A stretch of DNA of 10,035 nt from an uncultured Collinsella sp. (GTDB lineage: Bacteria; Actinomycetota; Coriobacteriia; Coriobacteriales; Coriobacteriaceae): assembly GCA_902491415.1 (NCBI GenBank), contig CABUHP010000042.1:1-10035 (forward strand). Reading direction: 5' to 3'. Each line of letters begins with the position of its first letter. The stretch's first letter is position 1. Below, piece after piece: positions 5,292-10,035 of the stretch. Made by a program: the position numbers and the translations under genes. A model generated the notes under the pieces. It was given only the letters and a program-made list of their open reading frames with translations, was not told where the DNA came from and made no database searches.

Positions 5292-7886
5292 TTGAAGCTC
5301 ATCATCGCCGAGAAAAACGACGCCGCGCGTCAGATCGCCGAGCGTCTGTCCACGGGCAAGCCCAAAAAGGACAAGGTGTACAACACCGCCATCTACCGTT
5401 TTGAGTGGAAGGGCGAGGAGTGCGTGACCATCGGCCTTGCCGGTCACATCCTAGCGCCCGATTTTTGCGACAGCGTGCTGTTCGATAAAAAGCTGGGCTG
5501 GTATTCGGTCACCGAGGACGGCGAGATGCTGCCGGCCGACATACCCGATGGCCTGGCGCGTCCGCCCTACGACACCAAGCGCAAGCCGTTTCTTGCCGAT
5601 GGCATTTCCATCAAGGGCTGGAAACTCGAGAGCCTGCCTTACCTCACCTGGGCGCCCGTCATTAAGCTACCGGCCGAGAAGGAACTCATTCGTTCGCTCA
5701 AGAACCTCGCTAAAAAGTCTGACAGCGTCATTATCGCCACGGACTTCGATCGCGAGGGCGAGCTAATCGGTTCGGACGCCCTCAACAAGGTGCGCGAGGT
5801 GGCGCCGGACTTGCCGGTTGCCCGCGCCCAGTACTCTTCGTTTACCAAGGCCGAGATCACGCAGGCCTTCGATAATCTCGTCTCGCTCGACCAGAATCTG
5901 GCCGACGCCGGCGAGAGCCGCCAGCACATCGACCTCATTTGGGGTGCGGTGCTCACGCGCTACCTGACGCTCGCCAAGTTTGGCGGCTTTGGTAACGTGC
6001 GCTCTGCCGGCCGTGTGCAGACGCCGACGCTTGCCCTGGTGGTCGAGCGCGAGCGCGAGCGCATGGCGTTTGTGCCCGAGGACTATTGGCAGATCCGTGG
6101 CATGGGCGCCGCGCAGGGTGCTGCCGAGGACGACCGCTTTAAGATTGCGCACAAGACGGCACGCTTTACCGACAAGGATGCTGCCGAGACAGCGTACGGC
6201 CACGTTGACGGCGCTACGACGGCGACCGTTGCCGCGGTGACCAAGCGCTCGCGTAAGCAGCAGCCGCCCACGCCGTTTGCGACCACCTCGCTGCAGGCTG
6301 CCGCCGCGGCCGAGGGCATCTCGCCTGCGCGTACGATGCGCATCGCCGAGTCCCTCTACATGGCCGGTCTCATCAGCTATCCGCGTGTCGACAACACCGT
6401 GTATCCCGCGACGCTCGATTTGGGCGCCGTGGTGAGCGACCTGGCAAAGATCAACCCGGCGCTGGCGCCCGTGTGCAAAAAGGTGCTCGCCGGTCCCATG
6501 AAGCCCACGCGCGGCAAGGTCGAGACCACCGACCACCCGCCTATCTATCCCACGGGCGAGGGCGATCCGTCCGCGCTCGACGGTGGTCAGCGCAAGCTCT
6601 ACGACCTCATCGCCCGCCGCTTCCTGGCAACGCTTATGGGGCCTGCGACCATCGAGAACACCAAGCTCGAGCTCGATGTGAACGGCGAGCCGTTCGTGGC
6701 TTCGGGCGATGTGCTCGTGACCCCCGGTTTCCGCGAGGCATACCCGTACGGTCTCAAGCGCGACGAGCAGATGCCGCCGCTGGAGCAGGGCGATACGGTC
6801 GACGTGTTCGACATTAAGCTCGAGGCCAAGCAGACCGAGCCGCCCGCGCGCTACAGCCAGGGCAAGCTCGTGCAGGAGATGGAAAAGCGCGGCCTGGGCA
6901 CCAAGTCCACGCGCGCGAGCATCATCGAGCGCCTGTACGCCGTGCGCTATCTCAAAAACGATCCCGTGGAGCCGAGCCAGCTGGGTATCGCCATCATCGA
7001 TGCGCTGTCGCGGTTTGCCCCGCGCATCACGAGCCCCGATATGACCAGCGAGCTCGACGGCGACATGACCCGCGTGGAGCGCGGCGAGGACACCGAAGAG
7101 CATGTCGTGACGCACTCGCGCGCGCTGCTGGCCGGCGTGCTCGACGAGCTGCTCAAGCATACGCAGGAGCTGGGCGACGCCATCAGCGACGCCGTCACGG
7201 CCGATGCGCGCGTGGGCGCCTGCCCCAAGTGCGGCAAGGATTTGGTTATGAAGACGAGTGCCAAGACCCGTGGCAGCTTTATCGGCTGCATGGGATGGCC
7301 CGACTGCGACGTGACCTATCCGGTGCCGAGTGGCGTCAAGGTAAGCCCGCTCGAGGGCGAGGCCGCCGTGTGCCCCGAGTGCGGTGCGCCGCGCATTAAG
7401 TGCCAGCCGTTCCGCCAGAAGGCCTTCGAGATCTGCGTGAACCCCACGTGCCCCACCAACTACGAGCCCGACCTTAAGGTGGGTGAGTGCAAGGTGTGTG
7501 CCGAGGCCGGACGCCATGGCGACCTGATCGCACACAAGAGCGAGAAGAGCGGCAAGCGCTTTATCCGCTGCACCAACTATGACGATTGCGGCGTGAGCTA
7601 TCCGCTGCCGGCGCGTGGAAAACTCGAGGCGACGGGCGAGACCTGTCCCGAGTGCGGCGCCCCCATCGTGGTGGTCAACACGGCGCGCGGTCCGTGGCGT
7701 ATCTGCGTCAACATGGACTGCCCGACCAAGGAGAAGAAGCCCGCCCGCGGCCGCAAGACTGCGACCAAGGCGAGCACGGCGAAGAAAACCACGGCAGCAA
7801 AGAAGACTTCGACCGCCAAGAAGTCGACTGCCAAGAAGGCTGCCGCGAAAAAGACGACCACCAAGAAGGCGGCCGCCGACAAGTAA
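5292..7886 (+). CDS. topA: Type IA DNA topoisomerase, archaeal-like topoisomerase I, with four zinc fingers and a lysine-rich tail
   Basis: The 864-aa enzyme relaxes negative supercoils by cutting and rejoining one strand. It starts with TTG at 5292, AGGAG six bases upstream. The TOPRIM domain shows Glu7 (IIAEKND) and DFDREGE (Asp151, Asp153, Glu157) for Mg2+ binding. The active-site region is LISYPRVDNTVYP, with catalytic Tyr363 and Arg365; a Val stands where most relatives have Thr. NTVYP and the N-terminal region resemble archaeal topoisomerase I rather than E. coli TopA. The C-terminus holds four tetracysteine fingers: C644/647/666/672, C694/697/715/720, C733/736/760/766 and C785/788/805/810. 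About 50 residues of Lys/Ala/Thr repeats (from 813) follow, as in actinobacterial TopA tails that bind DNA. It may be read from the hyp transcript 54 nt upstream. Whether this is the sole type IA enzyme cannot be told here. Confidence 0.93.
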   Translation: MKLIIAEKNDAARQIAERLSTGKPKKDKVYNTAIYRFEWKGEECVTIGLAGHILAPDFCDSVLFDKKLGWYSVTEDGEMLPADIPDGLARPPYDTKRKPFLADGISIKGWKLESLPYLTWAPVIKLPAEKELIRSLKNLAKKSDSVIIATDFDREGELIGSDALNKVREVAPDLPVARAQYSSFTKAEITQAFDNLVSLDQNLADAGESRQHIDLIWGAVLTRYLTLAKFGGFGNVRSAGRVQTPTLALVVERERERMAFVPEDYWQIRGMGAAQGAAEDDRFKIAHKTARFTDKDAAETAYGHVDGATTATVAAVTKRSRKQQPPTPFATTSLQAAAAAEGISPARTMRIAESLYMAGLISYPRVDNTVYPATLDLGAVVSDLAKINPALAPVCKKVLAGPMKPTRGKVETTDHPPIYPTGEGDPSALDGGQRKLYDLIARRFLATLMGPATIENTKLELDVNGEPFVASGDVLVTPGFREAYPYGLKRDEQMPPLEQGDTVDVFDIKLEAKQTEPPARYSQGKLVQEMEKRGLGTKSTRASIIERLYAVRYLKNDPVEPSQLGIAIIDALSRFAPRITSPDMTSELDGDMTRVERGEDTEEHVVTHSRALLAGVLDELLKHTQELGDAISDAVTADARVGACPKCGKDLVMKTSAKTRGSFIGCMGWPDCDVTYPVPSGVKVSPLEGEAAVCPECGAPRIKCQPFRQKAFEICVNPTCPTNYEPDLKVGECKVCAEAGRHGDLIAHKSEKSGKRFIRCTNYDDCGVSYPLPARGKLEATGETCPECGAPIVVVNTARGPWRICVNMDCPTKEKKPARGRKTATKASTAKKTTAAKKTSTAKKSTAKKAAAKKTTTKKAAADK

Positions 7887-7905
7887 CCGAGCACATATAG
7901 ACACG

Positions 7906-7950
7906 GTGGGGCCGGGCGCGCAAATGCAAATGCGCGCCCGGCCCCACTTC
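7906..7950 (+). terminator. 17-bp GC-rich hairpin after the topoisomerase gene
   Basis: GTGGGGCCGGGCGCGCA (7906-7922) is perfectly complementary to TGCGCGCCCGGCCCCAC (7931-7947) around an 8-nt loop. Only TT-C-T follows, so it is a very stable stem with a poor U-tract. It begins 19 nt after the topA stop and probably ends that transcript; it is distinct from the repeat element that starts at 7952. Confidence 0.72.
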
Positions 7951-7951
7951 T

Positions 7952-8020
7952 AAGTTGCGGTGAAATAGGGACTGTTTTTGCTGACAAAAGGCCTAATCAA
8001 TCCCTATTTCACCGCAAGTT
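7952..8020. repeat. Inverted-repeat element, copy 1 (REP-like)
   Basis: TTGCGGTGAAATAGGGA (7955-7971) pairs perfectly with 8001-8017, enclosing 29 nt. The first 26 nt (7952-7977) are identical to 9081-9106 of copy 2. The right arm differs from copy 2 at 8000 (A for G) and 8018 (G for C), so this copy's stem is slightly degraded. It lies between the convergent topA and zinc-ribbon genes and ends 18 nt from the latter's stop codon. Non-coding; no transposase nearby. Confidence 0.85.
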
Positions 8021-8037
8021 TTGATCAGTTGTTGGGA

Positions 8038-9012
8038 TTACTTCACCTCGACGGGCTTGGCGCCGGGATAGCGGTCCTCAAAGTCCTGACGGTACTTATT
8101 GTCATTGGTGCCCGCCACGTTGTCGCGTGACAGCGGCGCCACGATCTCATTCTTGTGGTCCGCGGGCTTTGCGTACTTCAGGCTGATCTCCCAGGCATCG
8201 CAGATCGCGTCAATGCGGTGGTCCAGGTCGTCATACAGGGCAACGATGTCTTTCCAGGAGCTGTAGTTCTTGGAGCTCGTCGGGACGTCCAGGTCCTCGA
8301 CGATGTCGTAATACTGCTCGATGGTATCCTCCGTGCGCTCGGCGACGTCGGCGAGATTTTGACGGGCGGTGCGATCTTCTTCCAGATAGCTGCCATTGAA
8401 GGCCTGCGCGCAGGCGCGGACCTGGCTATCGAGATCTTCGAGCAGATCGTAGTATTCGCTCAGGCGACGGTAGAGGTTCTGCTCGGAGAGGGTTGCTTCG
8501 CCGTCGTCCTCGTCGTCATCATCGTAGAGGCTATTGGGGTCGTCGAGAGGCTTGAGGTCATCATCGTCAACATCATGGTGCAGCTTAGTAATCTCGGCAG
8601 TCGTTTGCGTGGCGGCGTTGTCGAAAGGCTTGATCACAAAAAAGATGACCAAGGCGATGATAATTGCCACGAGCACAACGATAACGGCGATAAGCGCCTT
8701 GGTGCTGCTCTTTTTGGCGGCGGGGGCCTGTGGTGAATCAGGCGCATACGTAGATGCCGGTTGCTGTTGGGGCGGGGTGTCCGCGACGGGTATGCGCTGC
8801 GTCGTTTCGACCGCTGCGGGGCCTGCGGCGGGGTCGGGGCGATAGGCGAGGGGGTCGTCCGGCTTAGCTTGCGGCGTATCGAGGAAGCCGGTCTGCTCAA
8901 ACGCGGGTTGGCCATTGCTTGCGGTTGTCTGCTCAACGGGTGCACCGCATGAGGTGCAGAACTTGGCATCATCTGCAAGAAGTTTGCCGCACGAGGCGCA
9001 ATACCGAGACAT
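8038..9012 (-). CDS. Zinc-ribbon, single-pass membrane protein of unknown function
   Basis: On the minus strand the ATG at 9012-9010 has AAAGGAG five bases upstream; the longer GTG start at 9030 would swallow that site, so I chose 9012 (324 aa). The protein opens with a short zinc ribbon, CASCG and CTSCG (Cys5, 8, 19, 22), then a Pro/Gln/Ala-rich linker (about 30-100), a basic KKSSTK patch, a membrane helix (about 106-128), an Asp-rich stretch (about 147-170), and a helical region rich in Tyr, Leu and Asp. The likely topology is ribbon inside, acidic and helical part outside. Such N-terminal zinc ribbon plus helix proteins are common in Gram-positive bacteria, often as envelope-linked or sensing proteins, but I cannot assign a function. 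It is transcribed against its neighbours and lies between two copies of the same inverted-repeat element. Confidence 0.82.
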   Translation of the reverse strand: MSRYCASCGKLLADDAKFCTSCGAPVEQTTASNGQPAFEQTGFLDTPQAKPDDPLAYRPDPAAGPAAVETTQRIPVADTPPQQQPASTYAPDSPQAPAAKKSSTKALIAVIVVLVAIIIALVIFFVIKPFDNAATQTTAEITKLHHDVDDDDLKPLDDPNSLYDDDDEDDGEATLSEQNLYRRLSEYYDLLEDLDSQVRACAQAFNGSYLEEDRTARQNLADVAERTEDTIEQYYDIVEDLDVPTSSKNYSSWKDIVALYDDLDHRIDAICDAWEISLKYAKPADHKNEIVAPLSRDNVAGTNDNKYRQDFEDRYPGAKPVEVK

Positions 9013-9049
9013 TGCCACTCCTTTCGCCACATTTCAAATCAATACGACG

Positions 9050-9055
9050 ATTATA
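9050..9055 (-). promoter_or_regulatory. Consensus -10 element for the zinc-ribbon gene
   Basis: The minus strand reads TATAAT (complement of ATTATA at 9050-9055), 37 nt before the ATG at 9012. This is an exact -10 consensus, preceded by CTGGG. No good -35 is visible at the expected position (about 9073-9078), which lies just inside the edge of repeat copy 2. Confidence 0.5.
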
Positions 9056-9080
9056 CCCAGCGTCCAAAATTCCCCATCAT

Positions 9081-9149
9081 AAGTTGCGGTGAAATAGGGA
9101 CTGTTTGGCGGTCTCAGAGCTTCAATCAGTCCCTATTTCACCGCAACTT
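9081..9149. repeat. Inverted-repeat element, copy 2 (REP-like)
   Basis: The arms 9081-9103 and 9127-9149 are perfectly complementary over 23 bp, around a 23-nt spacer; the core is TTGCGGTGAAATAGGGA. It shares a 26-nt identical left segment with copy 1 (7952-7977). It lies between the divergent zinc-ribbon and tmk genes, upstream of both, so a terminator role alone does not explain it. The spacers of the two copies differ in sequence and length. Confidence 0.88.
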
Positions 9150-9169
9150 TGGAAAGGCACCTTTAGCCA

Positions 9170-9199
9170 TTGGGGACGCACCGAGCACTGGGGTATCAT
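9170..9199 (+). promoter_or_regulatory. Possible tmk promoter
   Basis: TTGGGG (9170-9175) and TATCAT (9194-9199) are separated by 18 nt and lie about 55 nt before the tmk start. A second AT-rich candidate, TATATA at 9211-9216, has no -35. Either could serve; the call is weak. Confidence 0.33.
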
Positions 9200-9253
9200 G
9201 GCTTGGTTGATATATATCTGCATTTACGCGCCTTGTAGGAAGGGGCTGCGCCC

Positions 9254-9937
9254 ATGGCTTTTGAGCCCGCTCAACATAGCTTCATTACGCTCGAGGGTGT
9301 CGATGGCGCCGGTAAATCTACGCAGGCGCGCCTGCTTGCCCGTGCGCTCGAGCTCGCTGGCTACCAGGTTGTGAGCCTGCGCGAGCCGGGCGGTACCGCC
9401 ATCAGCGAAAAGATCCGTGCTCTGCTGCTCGACCCTGCCAATACGGCGATGGGCGACACCTGCGAGTTGCTGCTCTACGAGGCGGCACGCGCTCAGTTGG
9501 TGCACGAGGTCATCGCGCCCGCCCTTGCTGCCGGCAAGGTGGTCCTGTGCGATCGCTTCTACGATTCCACGACCTGCTACCAGGCGTTTGCCGATGGCCT
9601 CGATCGTCAGATGGTGCGCGATGCCAACAACCTGGCCGTCGCGGGTACGCACCCGGCGCTCACGCTCGTCTATCACATCACGCCCGAGCAGGCGGCGCTG
9701 CGCATGGCAGCCCGTGGCGCGGCAGATCGCATGGAGGCTAAGGGCATGGCCTTCCAAGAGCGTGTCTACCAGGGTTTTTGCGCAATTGCCGCCGAGGAGC
9801 CAAACCGCGTAAAGCTCATCGACGCGACCGCGTCCATCGAGGACGTATTCGCACAGACGGTCGAGCAGGTTCGCGCCTACGGCCTCGACATTTCCCAGGA
9901 TGCCGTCACCGCCGCGCTTGCCCAGGAGGCCGAGTAA
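9254..9937 (+). CDS. tmk: Thymidylate kinase
   Basis: The 227-aa enzyme phosphorylates dTMP to dTDP with ATP, the last specific step towards dTTP. Motifs are the P-loop EGVDGAGKST (14-23), REPGG (43-47, dTMP site), CDRFYDST with Asp100-Arg101, and a LID region with Arg154 and Arg159 (RGAADRME). The P-loop has Ala where type I (eukaryotic) enzymes carry Arg, while the LID carries basic residues, so it is the bacterial type II form. The ATG at 9254 has GGAAGGGG eight bases upstream. The C-terminus runs a little beyond the usual end (families are about 205-215 aa). holB starts two bases after its stop, so they are co-transcribed. It forms a DNA-metabolism cluster with holB and, across the zinc-ribbon gene, the topoisomerase. 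Confidence 0.96.
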   Translation: MAFEPAQHSFITLEGVDGAGKSTQARLLARALELAGYQVVSLREPGGTAISEKIRALLLDPANTAMGDTCELLLYEAARAQLVHEVIAPALAAGKVVLCDRFYDSTTCYQAFADGLDRQMVRDANNLAVAGTHPALTLVYHITPEQAALRMAARGAADRMEAKGMAFQERVYQGFCAIAAEEPNRVKLIDATASIEDVFAQTVEQVRAYGLDISQDAVTAALAQEAE

Positions 9938-9938
9938 C

Positions 9939-10035
9939 ATGGCCCCCGCTCAGGCAAGCCTGCTGGCCAAGCTTGACACCCAACAGCGCGTGCGCGACTT
10001 TTTGACCAATGCAGTCGCCAGCGGTCGCGCATCGC
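9939..10035 (+). CDS. holB: DNA polymerase III delta prime subunit, N-terminal fragment (3' end outside window)
   Basis: Thirty-two codons are present before the window ends. The ATG at 9939 follows the tmk TAA by one base, with AGGAGG nine bases upstream inside the tmk 3' end. The peptide, with KLDTQQRVRDFLTNAVASGRAS, has the pattern of the first helix of delta prime and related clamp-loader ATPases (a helix followed by a Gly-Arg-Ala segment that normally leads into SHAYLF and the P-loop region). Delta prime is the stator of the clamp loader that places the beta clamp on DNA. The assignment rests on this short match plus the well-known tmk-holB gene pairing in bacteria; the diagnostic motifs lie beyond the edge. 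Confidence 0.75.
   Translation, partial: MAPAQASLLAKLDTQQRVRDFLTNAVASGRAS

Noticed and set aside
3618..5447. 609-codon minus-strand open frame opposite tatC-hypA-hypB
   Set aside because: It runs across three clearly real plus-strand genes, has no family features, and is a typical high-GC antisense shadow.
7725..7883. Lysine-rich repeat at the topoisomerase C-terminus as a separate histone-like gene
   Set aside because: It is in frame with the topoisomerase, has no start or ribosome binding site of its own, and such tails are known on actinobacterial TopA.
5763..7904. 713-codon minus-strand open frame opposite the topoisomerase
   Set aside because: It mirrors the codon bias of the plus-strand gene (Leu/Gly/Arg/His-rich), has no motifs, and reads through the lysine-tail repeat.
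8155..8736. 193-codon plus-strand open frame opposite the zinc-ribbon gene
   Set aside because: It is rich in Val/Ile, as the complement of Asp-rich coding; the minus-strand gene has a ribosome binding site, zinc ribbon and promoter.
9013..9030. GTG start six codons upstream for the zinc-ribbon protein
   Set aside because: It lies upstream of the AAAGGAG that serves the ATG at 9012 and has no ribosome binding site of its own.
7952..9149. Reading the two inverted repeats as a CRISPR or as ends of a classic insertion sequence
   Set aside because: There are only two units, 1.1 kb apart, each itself palindromic, and the enclosed gene is not a transposase.

Overview
The window is about 10 kb of GC-rich bacterial chromosome, densely coding, with strong AAGGAG-type ribosome binding sites and short gaps between genes. 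The gene set (archaeal-like type IA topoisomerase with a lysine-rich tail, topA/tmk/holB neighbourhood, long-tailed TatA/B, HypA/HypB, solitary STAS protein) and codon bias suggest an anaerobic actinobacterium of the Coriobacteriia, most likely Collinsella or a close relative. This placement is inferred from protein character only; no database search was run.

Left part (1-2613): the 3' end of an nhaA Na+/H+ antiporter gene, then a 332-bp AT-richer gap with three hairpins. Next is a small minus-strand gene for an acidic, lysine-free 84-aa protein of unknown function. Divergent from it are a PLP-dependent class I aminotransferase (aspartate aminotransferase-like, 434 aa) and a stand-alone STAS-domain anti-sigma-factor-antagonist-like protein.

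Centre (2686-7947): a plus-strand run tatA-tatC-hypA-hypB-topA. The Tat genes supply a twin-arginine export system, and HypA/HypB deliver nickel to NiFe-hydrogenase-type enzymes. Their tight packing (tatA/tatC overlap by one base; tatC-hypA 6 nt apart) suggests that export and nickel maturation are co-expressed. The topoisomerase follows hypB by 54 nt and carries four tetracysteine zinc fingers, arranged as a duplicated two-finger module, then a Lys/Ala/Thr tail. A 17-bp GC-rich hairpin follows it.

Right part (7952-10035): a minus-strand gene for a zinc-ribbon, single-pass membrane protein. It is bracketed by two copies of an inverted-repeat element sharing a 26-nt identical left segment. Then come tmk (thymidylate kinase) and the first 32 codons of holB (DNA polymerase III delta prime), on the plus strand. 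If the ancestral order was topA-tmk-holB, the zinc-ribbon gene with its flanking repeats looks like an interruption of it. This is the most interesting structural feature here. No rRNA, tRNA, CRISPR array, transposase or phage gene was seen.
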